DNA from: Chinchilla lanigera | Taxonomy: Eukaryota > Chordata > Mammalia > Rodentia > Chinchillidae | Length of the DNA: 64,000 bases | Assembly (NCBI RefSeq): GCF_000276665.1 | Contig: NW_004955465.1 | Span: forward strand, 3,202,629 to 3,266,628 | Reading direction: 5' to 3' | Shown here: positions 49,220 through 61,100 of the stretch, one piece after another | How the letters are laid out: each line of letters opens with the position of its first letter | How positions within the stretch are numbered: the first letter of the stretch is position 1 | The notes under the pieces: generated by a model | Database searches by the model: none | Seen by the model: the letters and a program-made list of their open reading frames with translations, nothing else | What the model was told of the DNA's origin: nothing | Made by a program: the position numbers and the translations under genes

Positions 49220-49663
49220 AATCTTATGGCAAGGGCCTTATATGACAATGTTCCCGAATGTGCCGAGGAGCTGGCCTTTCGCAAGGGAGACATCCTGACT
49301 GTCATTGAGCAGAATACTGGGGGGCTAGAAGGATGGTGGCTGTGCTCCCTACACGGTCGGCAAGGCATTGTCCCTGGCAACCGGGTGAAGCTTCTGATTG
49401 GCCCCGTGCAGGAGACCCCCTCCAATCATGAACAGCCTATTTCTGGACCCATGCACCAGACCTTTGGCCAACAGATGCTCTACCAAGTGCCAAACTCACA
49501 GGCAGCATCTCGAGACACCGTCTACCAAGTGCCACCCTCCTACCAGAATCAGGGAATTTACCAAGTACCCACTGGCCATGCTGCCCAAGAACAAGATGTG
49601 TATCAAGTGCCACCATCACAGAGAAGCACCGGAGGCACCAATGGTCCCCACTTAAGTAAAAAG
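49220..49663 (+). CDS. NEDD9: NEDD9 coding exon 2: SH3 domain and four YQVP motifs
   Basis: The exon encodes residues 5-152 of the CAS-family docking protein NEDD9, with no frameshift or stop. The SH3 domain spans about residues 8-65. It shows the ALYDN motif (10-14), the acidic RT loop around E17-E21, the WW pair (43-44) of the binding groove and GIVPGNRV (53-60). In this family the SH3 binds proline motifs of FAK, PYK2 and C3G. The substrate domain then starts, with tyrosines 92, 106, 118 and 132 each in a YQVP motif; phosphorylated YxxP sites recruit Crk adaptors. The 3' splice site is strong: a likely branch point TTCTAAC (49184-49190), a pyrimidine tract and TAG at 49217-49219. The 5' splice site is GTAAGT at 49664. 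Exon length is 444 nt, phase 0 at both ends. The acceptor would serve either alternative first exon. ATG at 49226 (Met7) could start an isoform lacking six residues. Later exons are beyond the window. Confidence 0.97.
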
Positions 49664-50315
49664 GTAAGTGATTAACTGGAATTCTGTTCCTGCTTATTTT
49701 TCTCTATTACATTCGGAACAATAGAAATGTTCCCAGAACAGTACTGTACACTGCCAAAATGTAAATATACCAAATGTCCTAAGTCAGGCATATTTTTCTA
49801 TCATTTTGCCCTTCATCAATCAAAAACTTTCTTGAACTACCGTATGCCAAGTCCTATTTATCCATAGTTAATGTTCCTGTGTCATTCTGGATCATACTGG
49901 TTCATAAAATTATTTCTGTCCCTTTTTCTGATACATGTGTTTCAAGACCTGAATTCTGTGCTTAAATAGCTTCCAGTCATTTCTCTTTTCTTCCTGAAGT
50001 GATTCAAGGCACCCAATCTTCTATAAGCAACAAGGATCCCCATTGGCCAAAGGCTAGATCATGACCCCACTGGCAAAGCCGGACAAAGAACCTACCAAAA
50101 GTAGAGGGAGACAAAAACATGCCCATAAACTCATTCCTTAAGATTGTAAGGTTAAAGTTTAACTCACCTAAAACACATATAGTAAGGGATTTGGAAAGGA
50201 TCCATGTGCTTGAAATAATTCTTATAATAACACCCCAAGCAGAGGGTGAAAACAGTGGTGTTTGGATATTTAGGAAGACTACAAATTTTTTAAAACAAAA
50301 GCAAGAAAAGCGTGG

Positions 50316-50686
50316 TGTATTAGTCAGCTTTTCATCACTATAACCAAATACCCAAGGCAGTTAACTTTATAAAGAGAAAAGGTTTATTAAATTCAAGAAT
50401 TTTCACTATTCATGGGCATGGAACTGGCATTGGCTCAGTTTTGATAAAGGCTCTCCCAGCTTCAAGTCACATCACAATAGAGATGCATGTGTGTAAAAGA
50501 GCTTGTATCACCAGACAGGAAGTCAGAGAGAGAGAGGATGGGACCCACAGTCCTTTCTGAGGACATGGCCCCCAGTGACCTGGCACCACCCACCAGGCCC
50601 CACTCCCCATAGCACCACCCTGGAATCCAAGCCTTTAATCACACTAGGCCCTTAGAAGACACACGGACCACACCCAAACTATAGCA
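50316..50686 (-). mobile_element. MaLR-type LTR, minus strand, in NEDD9 intron 2
   Basis: A 371-bp element with TG..CA ends (TGTATTAGTCAG to CCAAACTATAGCA). It has an AATAAA at the MaLR position and the CACCACCCACCAGGCCCCAC block. The 5-bp flanks CGTGG and GGTGG match at four of five bases, consistent with a target-site duplication. It appears to be a complete solitary LTR. Confidence 0.75.
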
Positions 50687-52224
50687 GGTGGGGTGTTCAT
50701 CCATAGTCTTCATAACCCCCAATACTTAACAGTTTATGATAAATACAAGTATGTGACATGATGCATGTTGAACATCTAGTACATTTTTGTTGCTAGTGAT
50801 ACAGTGATGAATTAAACAGTAAAGTGAGCCCTCACAATGCTTATATTAAAATAGTGTCAGGTGGATACCCATGCAGTGAAGAAAATAATGCCAGTGGGTT
50901 TATGGGGACAGTATCCAAAACCAAGATTGTGCACATTACAAAGGAGGTTTTATTCTTTAATTTGCTAGCAAGCTCCAGTGGGTCCTTCTAAGTTTGATAT
51001 TAAGAATGGCCTAATTTAATAGAACAAGAAATTAGCTCCAAATTATTACAAGAAGGATGGAGTTTGATACCATTAAAAGCTTGCTGGCTCTCAGAACACT
51101 ACATGTAGATGTGCCTTGCCTCAAGTAAATCTAATACAAAGTCTGAATGTACAAGCCCATGTAAATTAGGCAATATCTTCTTCCATGATACTAGAATGTA
51201 CTGTTAGGAAAAAAAGGTAGGAATTTATTGTTGAATTCCTTTCAATAACAAAACCATGAATACATTTTCTAATTACTTTTATACAAAAAATATATTTAAA
51301 CAAAACACTTCTCAAGGGCACATAACCTGAGTATGTCCACGAGGAAGAATTCTTTAGGAACTGGTGAATAGCTTTCCAACCTGTATTTCCATGGTCAGAG
51401 GCAATAGACTTGAGACTTGACCTTTCAAAGTCCTTCCTACCCCAGGGATTTCAGATGCCGAGGGAAAGCCAAACCTGACCCGCACCTCCAGAGGGGAGAA
51501 CAGTGGCAAGGTGTAACTATAAAAAAGTAACTTCCCTCATTCTTAGTCTCGGTTGCTTGCACCTTAAAAATAGCTCTCCCTGCCCGGGCTGAGCTGGTAT
51601 GAGGCAGACGGGGGAGGCCAGAACAGGAAATGCTTGGCTGAAAGGTGGTGGGCCCAAACTTTCGTCACAGTTTATTTTGGCAGGAAGGTGGCATGTTTTC
51701 CTTTTTAGACTCAACCTTTTCAGATCCAAGTCCGAGAAGTCTTGAAACTTCAGACTTCTTCCCCCGTGCTGTAACCATGCTGCGGAATTTCTCCTGCGCT
51801 CTCAGAGTCCAAGGGCAGAGACTTTGACCCGCCGTCCCTGTGGTTGATGTCCGAGGACTGGGCTGCTGGGGTGACTCTCAGGGACTCACACTCTCTGTGC
51901 CTATGCTCAACAGAACATTTTAGGTGTAACAAAAGGCAGGCCAGTGCCAGTGCCACCCAACTTCCAGAGCGGACTGTGCCACCCTGCAGGAGACACCAGC
52001 AGAGTAGAAGCACAAGGGATGCCTGGGGCAGGAGCTTGGGGCAGCTAAGTTCTTGGGTAGCATCGAGGCCGTGAGCAGGGGCAGAAGAGCTGGTCGCGGC
52101 TCCTTCCCTGCCAAATGCAAGAGCTCTCCAAGATACTCTGAATTCCCCTGGAAAATATCTAAGAGTTCCTGGGTCCCTAAGACACATAAGCTCCACCCTT
52201 TTTCCCCTGGACCACAAGGGTCAC
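50687..52224. other. Intron 2, no recognised element
   Basis: An L2/MIR-like patch may lie at 50750-50880 (GTGATACAGTGATGAATTAA). Otherwise nothing named. Confidence 0.5.
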
Positions 52225-52440
52225 ACTCCCACTCCCTCCTTTTTCTTTTTCTTCTTCCTCCTCCTCCTTCTTCTTTTCCTTCTTCTTCCTTTTCCATTTC
52301 TCTTCCTTCCTCTCCTCCTTTCCCTCTTTCCTTCCTGCCTTCACTTCCTCCTTCCATCCTTTCTTTGCCCCTCATCCCCTCCTTCCCTCTATCTCTCCCT
52401 CCTTCCTTGCTCCATACTTCTTTTCTTCCTTTCTTTCCTA
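52225..52440 (+). repeat. Polypyrimidine (CT-rich) tract
   Basis: About 215 bases with very few purines, built from CTT, CCTT and TTCC runs. Long homopurine/homopyrimidine DNA of this kind can form triplex (H-DNA). Confidence 0.95.
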
Positions 52441-52924
52441 GTAGAAATGATTTAGCTGCAAGCAGTGATTTTAACCTTTCTGCTATCAGTAACTGCTAAA
52501 AACTCCTGCTTCGCCCTTGCATAACGTCTTCTCAGGGGCTGGGACGGTCCAGATGCCTGAAGCCAAGACCCTGAGAGATCCTCTCAGTGCAGTGTTACAT
52601 ACGGTGTTGTTTTTGTTTTGCTTTGCTTTATTTTTCAGTTCACTTTTAGCAGTTTTACTGAGCTAGCAAATAAAGCAGTTTGCTTCTTTTCTCTTTCAAT
52701 TAATTTTCTTTTCTCACTTGCTCATGTTCTGGTCTAATTTCTCATCTGTAAAATGGTGGTGAACCTGGAACTAGATGTTCCTGGTGGTTTAAGCTACTGT
52801 CCTCAAAAGCTATTCAGCAACAAAATGAAGAGGCAAGGGACCTTGTTCTGAATCACTCAAGTGTAGGTTTAGAATTTTAATGAACACGAGTCACCCAGAG
52901 AGGTAGAGAAGGTGAGTTCAGCAT

Positions 52925-53050
52925 GGACCCGAGGCCCTTCCCTCAGATTCTCCTGCAGTAGGTCTGGGTGGAGGACAGGAGTCTGCTTTTTATTGGGCTC
53001 CTAGTGTGATTCAGTGGGAGGTGACCCAGGATTACACTGAGAAATACTAT
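52925..53050 (+). mobile_element. MER5A/B-like DNA transposon relic
   Basis: CCTGCAGTAGGTCTGGGTGG, AGTCTGCTTTTTA and GTGTGATTCAGTGGG follow the order of the central MER5A blocks. The terminal repeats are not clear. Confidence 0.45.
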
Positions 53051-53439
53051 AAAGGACCATGAGGTTCACTTGGAAATGTTCCAATCTGATTGTGCTTCGG
53101 GACTTTCCGTAGTTTAAAATTCCCTCCGTGTTGCTGCAGACTTGGGCTTCTGAAGTTTTATTCACTGCAGTTTTTTGTTTTTCTTTTTTTCTACCAATGA
53201 ATCATTTAAGTAAAAAAAAGAAAAAGAAAAAGTCAGTGAATTCTGTTGAGTGTCATTTCAGCTTTGCTTTCTGGGAAACTCCAACCTCCACCCACTGCCG
53301 CTCTTGCTCTCCCACTGACACTGACACACCACTTCCGAAGTCAGCACCGCGCTCACATCACCCCCTCCAAGAAGGAGGGAGACAGCCTGCTCTTGAGACA
53401 GCCTGGGCCCCGGGCTTTGCCCAGCTCTTGGCTCTGGGT

Positions 53440-53580
53440 CTCCATAGCTGCATAGCTTTTGGCGAGTTACTGCCTCTCTCCCCTTTGTAAAAAGGAGGTA
53501 ACCGTGTTCCCTGCCAAGGGAGAATTAAATGCAATAATATATAGAAAACACCTGCCACTGTGCCTAGAGGAGTAGAGGCT
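53440..53580 (-). mobile_element. MIR SINE relic, minus strand
   Basis: GCGAGTTACTGCCTCTCTCC, TTTGTAAAAAGGAGGTAACC, AGAATTAAATGCAATAATAT and CCTGCCACTGTGCCTAG are reverse MIR blocks. Confidence 0.65.
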
Positions 53581-53950
53581 TCCAACCTGAGCTGCCCTCC
53601 CTCATCGCACCTTCCTTCCTCAGGGCTTATTCTGATCTGCCTCAGCCTTTCTGTGCCTCTTACTTTACTCCGAACATGCACGTACTGTTCTGCTGCCAGC
53701 ACTGTGCTTTGCCCCTGAGCCTGTACCTCTGTCTTTGCTCTGTAGGAATTCAGTGGAGGGTGGAAAAGATCACTTTGAGTTATCTGGAAACTATACCCAA
53801 TGACACCTTTATTTAGTTTCATTCGTCTCTTTCACTCTGGGTTTTCTGAGCAGGGCCATTTCTCTATTAGGCACTGTAGGCAGAATGCCCAGGGCTGGTG
53901 AGAATGTTTGAGAGTTGAATTTTAAAAATATAAAATAAAAGGGGCCTGTG

Positions 53951-54042
53951 GCTGGGGATTTAGCTCAGCGGCATAGCACCTGCCTGGCAAGCACAAGTTT
54001 GTGAGTTCAATTCCTGGTACCGGAAAAAAAAACAAAAAAAAA
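53951..54042 (+). mobile_element. ID SINE with A tail
   Basis: GGCTGGGGATTTAGCTCAGC (A box) and GTGAGTTCAATTCCTGGTAC (B box), then an A-rich tail. Derived from tRNA-Ala. Confidence 0.9.
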
Positions 54043-54519
54043 CTTCTGGTTCCAAAATATGAAATGCAAAAACTGCAAATTAGGAATTAATAAACATTTA
54101 GACAAATGTCTAGGAAACAACATCACATCAACCTCATTATTTGTGATATTTAGGGCTTATTCCATTACATTTGAAAACAATTTATGAGTTAGATTTTTCT
54201 CACTTTGAAGAGATTTCTAAGTATGCGTCTTGATGGCCAAGAACTCACAAGCAATTCTAAATTAAATGAGTTACAGTCAAATCATTTGAAAAGCTGTATT
54301 ATAAAAAATAAAAAGGCTGTCAATGTGTTAAAAGCAAAAAATTCTACTCAAGATGGGATTTGGTTCAGAATGCAGCCTCCAAATGCCCAAAAGTGAAAGG
54401 TTAAAAAAAGCCTCATTTTTCAACTTTAAAGACCCTTGAAATAGCAGTCTGAGTGTGCAGTCTTTTTACTCAATCTACTCAGAGAATTATGTGTTTCTCT
54501 CACGTTCTTTGGGCCTGAT

Positions 54520-54675
54520 GGCTTTTTTTTTTTCTTTTGAGACAGGGTCTTGCTGTGCAGTTCAGGCTGGCCTTGAACTCATTATGTAGCCCAGGCTGGT
54601 CTCAGACTCACAGCGATCCTCCTGCCTCAGTCTCCCGTGCTGAGCTTGACAGGCATGTGCCACCACGCCTAGCCA
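54520..54675 (-). mobile_element. B1 SINE with internal duplication, minus strand
   Basis: T tract, GAGACAGGGTCTTGCTGTGC, GGCTGGCCTTGAACTCATTA, CCCAGGCTGGTCTCAGACTC, CATGTGCCACCACGCCTAGC. Same subfamily as 10468-10625. Confidence 0.88.
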
Positions 54676-54860
54676 GGCTTGTTGGATTTCATTCTAACTG
54701 GTGGAATAGACTTGCTTTGCCTCCTTTTAAAGGCCAGTTTGGGACTAAACGGTAACCTCCAGTAGGAGCTATGACTCTTCTCTTGCCATAGGTTGATGAC
54801 ATGGTCAAATATGGCATATGGATAATGAATGAATGGGTAAGGGAGAAGCAAGCCGGTGAA

Positions 54861-54893
54861 GTTAACCTTTAGGTTAACCACCGAAAGGTGGTT
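54861..54893. repeat. Two overlapping hairpins
   Basis: GTTAACC-TTTA-GGTTAAC (54861-54878) overlaps AACCACC-GAAA-GGTGGTT (54876-54893) by three bases. Both stems are seven perfect pairs. Confidence 0.95.
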
Positions 54894-55311
54894 CTGATCT
54901 TATCACCCACCCACCATCGCACTGTTCCGAGTCACCAGCCAGATCATTCCCACATGCTATGACACACATCAGACTACACAGCAGTTTCCTACCACCAGGG
55001 CCTCTGAGAAAGTCACCACCCATTTTCTGTAATCATAACTATGCACAGTAAGCATGCACCTGAAGTGAAGTATGAGTGATGTAAAGTTGGGCTGGTCCAA
55101 GGGCCTAACTTCAGTGCATTTTGCCCATTATAGAGGCAAGATTAAGTTAACTCTTTTATAGTCACCTAGAGCGAGAAACTAGACTTTCCTTTTCACATGC
55201 TACAATTTACCCAGAATGTTTTACCCCTTCTAATCTACCTTAAACTCCTATTCATCCTTTAAAACCCATTGTAGTATTTGTCACCTCTGAAACATTCTCT
55301 CTGTACATTTG

Positions 55312-55392
55312 TTCTTGCAGTGCTGGGGATGGGATTAAGGGCCTCCAGCATGCTAGGCAGTGCTTTACCACTGAGCTCTACTCCCAGCCCAG
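55312..55392 (-). mobile_element. ID SINE, minus strand
   Basis: GCAGTGCTGGGGATGGGATT, AGGCAGTGCTTTACCACTGA and GCTCTACTCCCAGCCC are a reverse ID element. Confidence 0.75.
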
Positions 55393-56040
55393 AGCTTTCT
55401 CTCTGCAACCCAGAAGTTTCTTCCTCCTCTCTGGTCCTAAATATGTTGCATGTTTCTTTGGCTCTGAGGGAGCTCCTGGCCCATGCGAGATGCAATAACC
55501 TGCTCTCATTATGTGGGTGCTGGACTAGGCTGCACAGGCACTGCTCTAAGGTGGCAGCCAGAAAAGTCAAGTATATTAAGAGTAACCAAGACCTGTGACA
55601 TCATCTATAAGGAGCATTTCCTGCCTGCCAGTGTAGGACACAGCCACGTGTTGGCAGGAAATGATTCAAAGGTTTTAGCCAGGTCTCCTGGACTCATTCC
55701 TGAAAGGTAACCTAAGAACTAGAAATACCTTAGTTACAGTGTCTGTACCTTCTTAGACACTGAGTCATCGCAGATTACACAGATGCGCCCACACGCACAC
55801 ACACAAACACAGACATCCATACCTTTTGGCTAAGGATCCAGGACTTCCCCGAGTAGAATTTGAGGCATTGTGAAATCTGGTTGCCCACAGCAACCTGCAG
55901 ATACCAGTCAACTAACTGCTATATATATTAAGTGGCATAATGTGTCTACTCACAAGTAAAAAATAGATTTAGAGGAAATGAAAGCTCCCAGAGAAGATAG
56001 ACTCTGACTTCATCTCACTTTCTTTTGTTCCCTGCCTGTA

Positions 56041-56064
56041 CACACACACACACACACACACACA
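56041..56064. repeat. (CA)n microsatellite
   Basis: Twelve pure CA units. A looser ACAC-rich patch lies at 55787-55810. Confidence 0.95.
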
Positions 56065-56828
56065 GCACTCAAAACGTATTTCCTCCTCCTGTTTCTCCAC
56101 ATACAAATTCAATAAAGTACAAATATATTTCAGGATCATGCATTTCTATATAAAGATAAACCCAGTTTAAATAAGTTGGTATTTCTCCTCAGTACATGGT
56201 TTGTGGGGCGTATGCAGAGCACTGAAATTTCGTTTAAAATATCCTCCCTTGAGAATCAAAATGCACTGTATGTCTTACACAGAACTGGAGGTCCTTGGGC
56301 ACCGGAGGGCAGGTCTGGATGAGCTCACTCTGCAAATGAAAAGATCTCTCCCCAGACGAGCCACCCCTGCCAGTGGAATGAGCACACGGTCACACCTCCT
56401 CAGAAATGAACAAAGGTCCTTTTTGTTTGGTCAGTGCCAGAGCCTTCAAACTCAGTTGCACTTTGTTATAATGCTCACAGATAATGCATGTTTCTAAGAG
56501 TGCATTAGCAACTTCTTACGAACCTACACCAAGGCAAACAGAGGCTAATCTTCCTTCCTCAATGACTTCATGCTCAGTGACTGTGCTTATCAGAGGGAGT
56601 AGGTAGGATGCCCAGGCCAGTGTGAAGTACAGCGAAGTGGGTGGTGCTCTATTTGTTAGGGAGAGAAAAGAACCAATTTGCTTACTCTATCCAGTGGTAA
56701 CATTGAGATAGAACATTGGTTGAACACATCTTTAAAAGCAGACTTGCCTGAGTACATTGTGCAAACTGCAGAACCAAAAAGTGTCAGAAAATCAGAAGCA
56801 CTGGGTTCTAAACAGTTGAGCTCTGAGT

Positions 56829-56962
56829 CAACCAGGCGTGGTGGTGCAGACCTGTAATCCCAACACTCGGAACGCTGAGGCAGGAGTATTGCCACAAGTT
56901 CAAGGTTGGCTTGGGCTACATAGTGAGACCTTGTCTCAAAAAACAAAAACAAAAACAAACAG
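56829..56962 (+). mobile_element. B1 SINE
   Basis: CCAGGCGTGGTGGTGCAGAC, CTGTAATCCCAACACTCGG and GGGCTACATAGTGAGACC, ending in a CAAAAA-rich tail. Confidence 0.88.
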
Positions 56963-57224
56963 TTGAGCTCTAAACCTAGCTGTCAAGATAGTGTCTGGAG
57001 CGGTGTATATGCCTGTATAAGAGGTACAGGTGTGACATGGACAGGACAGGGGGTCTGCATTAAAAGTCAGGTGTGACTCCAGTAACATTTGGGGAGACCT
57101 AGGTGTCCACTCTTTAAAGGGACCCCACGCTGCACGTCTTTGTGATGCAAAGAAGCCCTTAGTAATGCCATGATTACATTTGATTTACATTTTACAAAAT
57201 GTAAAAATGAATAATTTTTATATT

Positions 57225-57265
57225 TGGCTGGCTGGTTGGCTAGCTGGCTTCCTTCCTTCCTTCCT
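57225..57265. repeat. (GGCT)n and (TTCC)n simple repeats
   Basis: GGCTGGCTGGTTGGCTAGCT merges into TTCCTTCCTTCCTTCC, just before a reverse SINE. Confidence 0.9.
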
Positions 57266-57450
57266 CAGTACTGGAGATGTAACCCAGGGGCATTTTACCC
57301 CTGAGCTACATTCCCAGCCGCTTTTATTTTTTATTTAGCAGAGGGGCTCACCAGGCTTCCCAGGCTGGCCTTCCCAGGCTGAACGTGTGATCCTCCTGCC
57401 TCAGCCTCTTTCTGGTGATTATAGTCATGTACCACCGCACCTGCTTAATA
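57266..57450 (-). mobile_element. B1-ID dimeric SINE, minus strand
   Basis: Reverse ID half (CAGTACTGGAGATGTAACCC, GAGCTACATTCCCAGCCGC), then the reverse B1 half. The B1 half has a local duplication (CTTCCCAGGCTG twice). Confidence 0.85.
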
Positions 57451-60400
57451 TCTGGTTTTCTTAAAGTGTGGCATGATTAAACCAGTTATTTATTAGAATC
57501 ATTTCTGTTCACAGCTTTACTGGCAGTTGACTATGTGACCTTTAGGGATGTTAAGTGATTCATTTCTTCCACCTCATTCTGCAAGGTCATTGTGGATCGA
57601 GAGTAAAGGGGTGACCTTGCAATGCCTGAGCCTTTGCTCCATGTGAAGGAGGCTATGCTCATGATCTCATCTGAGTTATGCACGAGAGCCCTCCCTTGCA
57701 GAGGAAGTGTCTGAGAAGTAGGCTAGCCTGCTGACTCTAGCAAGAACCACATCGGTACTGGAGCCCATGCCTGTCTCACCCTAACACTAGTGATTTCCAC
57801 ATCCCAGCTCATGGCTGACACTGCCAAGCCCTAAATAAGAGGGCTCGTTTAGACATGAGCAACCCTGCCCCCCAGAATCCTGGCCTCTTAAAACCATCCT
57901 GTTGGCCAGAATTAGTCACTGCACAAGGCTACCTGAGATCCAAGGAGCAGCCGAAAGGCAGAGGGAGTCCGAGCTAAGAAATACGGGAGTTCCGGCCATG
58001 CCCCTGTGGGGGTCAGCTCCAGCCAGGCTGATCCCGAAGTCCTGAGCAGCTCATTTGGGGGTGGATAAAGACTAGGGTGCGACTGAGAACACTGCTGTGT
58101 TAGTTTCCTCCGCTGTGTGGAAATACCATCTCTTCAGAGGGCTTCACACTGCTCCACATGGATGAGTTCATCTAATCAGATGTAGTTAAATCCCCCAGAA
58201 TGGGTCGGCTGGTGGGGGTTGCTCCCGAAAACATACGATCCCCAGCTTCCAAGCTGTGATTCTCATATAAGGAAGTGACTTTTCTTCAGAAGTGTTTATT
58301 TGTGACATTTAAAAAGTAGTGAGTGTCTTCCAGTAAATGTCTGATGTGTGTTGTTAGTGCAGGCAACAGGACCCTGAGGAAAGGGCCCTTGGCAGCTGGG
58401 CCAGCTTAACCGGCGTCCCTGCTCACCTCTCTTATTAACGGACTAGGAGCCTCCCCACGCTCTTAACCTCCCCACACTTTAGGTCTCTCAACTGTGAAAT
58501 GCCAGGGGAAGCTGGATTCTCTCTAATGGGCTTTGCTAGAGGTTTATGATCCAGACATCCTAATCCAATTCTTTCCTAATCTGGTCCTGTACCCAGAAAC
58601 CTTGCAGAGAGCACCTCCTTAAGGACTCTTCCCTGCTCCGCTCTCAAGGGCTAAGGCAGCACGTACCCTGGAACTCGGTGCATCTGCCTTTCCCCCGTGT
58701 CCAGTCCTCTTGCTCTGACAGAGGCTCTTTGTGGGTCTGCTGTCCCCAGGCACAACAGCCGCCTGCGGAGCTGGCATGGTCTCCTGTCAGCCACCGCATC
58801 TTTTCTCCCAGCTAAGCTTTGAAAAATCTTCTGTTTGGGAGGAAACCACACCAATAGGCACTCAAGTCCCCACATTCTCATCTTACCTCTTTTCCACAGT
58901 GTTGTAGTAGGTCTCTAGGGCATCTTCTTCAAATCCATTTCAAAATCTAGATTTAGTACACATTGGGTTTACTTGGACATCCAAAGAGCCCAAATGCTTG
59001 CACACTTACAGTTTTCATTGAAAGGAACACTGCAGTCCCCTGGGATATAAAAAGTGGCTTTTCTGTACCCAGCCATCAGAGGCTGTATTCAGCTCTGCAC
59101 TTCCTGAGAAAGACCTCAGCCACTTGAGGGACCCCAATGTCATTTCCCATCATGTTCTTTCATGTTCAGTGGTCTCGGGGCTCTTTGGGGCTTGGTCACT
59201 CCATAACTAAATATTGCTTTAGCTCTCGCTCTACAAAGAACTTCCTGAAAGCAGCGGGGATTGCTGGAGGGGCTCAACAATCAGGGCACTGTTTGCATTG
59301 AGTGGTTGCCCACACAATGCTGTGTCAAAGGGAAGTGACCCAAAAGCCCTGCCCCCCCTTGTGAGCTTTCACTTGTGACTTTCCTCATCTGAGGAAAGGG
59401 ACTGGCTGTGATTTAGATGTGGCTTGGAAAAGGCGTAATGCGAGCATAAAATCAGGCATCAAAACGGCTCCGGAAGAAAGTAAATCATCTCCCAAAACTA
59501 GAGGAGAGGAAAGAATCTTCACGAGCAGGGACAAGCATCAGGAAGGGTTAACCCTGGAGATGGCTCGGAGGGTGTATTTTTAAGGCCACAGTCAGTTTTC
59601 ATTATATTGTTGCTATGCAAGAAAATAAATGAGTTCACTGCTACACCCAAGCTGGGCAGAAAGAATTTATAGAGGATTAATAACTCCAGGGTAGGCAACA
59701 TGTGGCTTTTCCTCTGCTCATAGAAAAGCAAGTAGTAATCTTGGATTTTAAACAGGCAAACCTCTGTAGCTTCTCAGTTTCTGAAACCAGGACCCCAGTC
59801 CTGATGGGTGGGCGGTAACAGTGATGTTTCTTTTCCTAGGGTTTTCTTTAAAGGGAAAGGGTCAAATAGTTCATTGAAGACAAAGAAGTTGTTATAAATA
59901 CTGCAGTGATTCTGTTAATGCTTTTTAAGGACATTTAAGTGAAATTTCTAATAAGCACTTTGGGAAATCTAAACATTCTTGTTAATGCATAAATCCCAGA
60001 GAGATACTATGAATGAGCCAGAGTGCTAGGGGTAGGGGCATAGAGATAGGCTAGAAGCAGTCTCATTTTATTTTCTACGTATGCCAAGAAAAAACAAATA
60101 GATGTCTGCTAAGCAGTGAAGCACACTTGTGAATTCAGACAATCTCCGGTCCTATTCACGGCGAGGTTACAAATGTGTGCTATAGCCAGTATGCAACAGA
60201 GGTACTTTTAACCTCCCACCAATTGCCCAGTATATTTCCTGAGTACCACCCGGATTGCCTGGTACCCCGCTAGGTCCGAGGGCAGGTCTCCAGAAGCTGG
60301 TGACACATATCCCTGCTCTGCCACAGCTGTGAGTGAGCTCCACTGCTCAGTCATCAAGGCAGGACCTAACTATCTGGGATGAAGGACCACAGAGCATGGG

Positions 60401-60764
60401 CCATTCCTGATGCGGCTTTGGATAGTGGTAACTTAGACAGAGATTCGTGGGTCACGGAGATGAGCTACAAAATAGAACAGTTACAAAACTTATGATCAGT
60501 CACAGAGCGTGAGTCATGATTCTTTGGAAAAAACCCTTCTGAGGATTCCTTATGATTTTAAAAGTTTTTGTTAAAATTATAAAAGAAAAGTTTGTGATTT
60601 TTTGTCACTTCTGCAACCACAAAAATAGATGAATGGATAGATTAGAACTACAAATAGAAATATAGTATTAGAACATGATCAATGCTTGTCTCTTTCCCAT
60701 ACATTCATCTACTCTACCTAGCTTTTCTTTTCAAAGAGTAACCTTTTTCTGTCCGCCTTTGTAA
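57451..60764. other. Intron 2, no recognised element
   Basis: No exon-like frame with splice sites and no YDIPP-coding sequence. Sparse CpGs. Confidence 0.5.
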
Positions 60765-61100
60765 GCATATATATTTTAAGTAACATATAATAATCATGTT
60801 TCTTTATGGGGTACAATATGGTATTTCAATACATATATACAATATGTATTTATCCTATCAGGGTAATGGGCACATCCATCCGTCAGCTTGAACAGTTACC
60901 ATTTCTTCATGTTACGTACATTTGAAGTCCTCTCGATTAGCCATTTTGAAACATACAAAGTAGTAATCATCAACCATAATTAGCCTACTGTGCTAGGCAG
61001 AGCATTAGAAGTTATTCTTCCCATCTCACTGCACCCCGGCTCCCATTAACCAGTCTCTCTGCACCTCTCCCACTCCTGCTTCCCAGCTTCTAGTGACCTC
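60765..61100 (-). mobile_element. L1MA/L1MB-type 3' region, minus strand
   Basis: TTTATGGGGTACAATATGG, AATACATATATACAATATGT, TCAGGGTAATGGGCACATCC and CATTTTGAAACATACAAAGT match, in reverse orientation, the 3' UTR region of mammalian L1 elements. It is heavily diverged. Confidence 0.6.

Noticed and set aside
53951..54022. Possible tRNA gene
   Set aside because: The pol III boxes belong to an ID SINE derived from tRNA-Ala; the cloverleaf is not maintained and an A tail follows.
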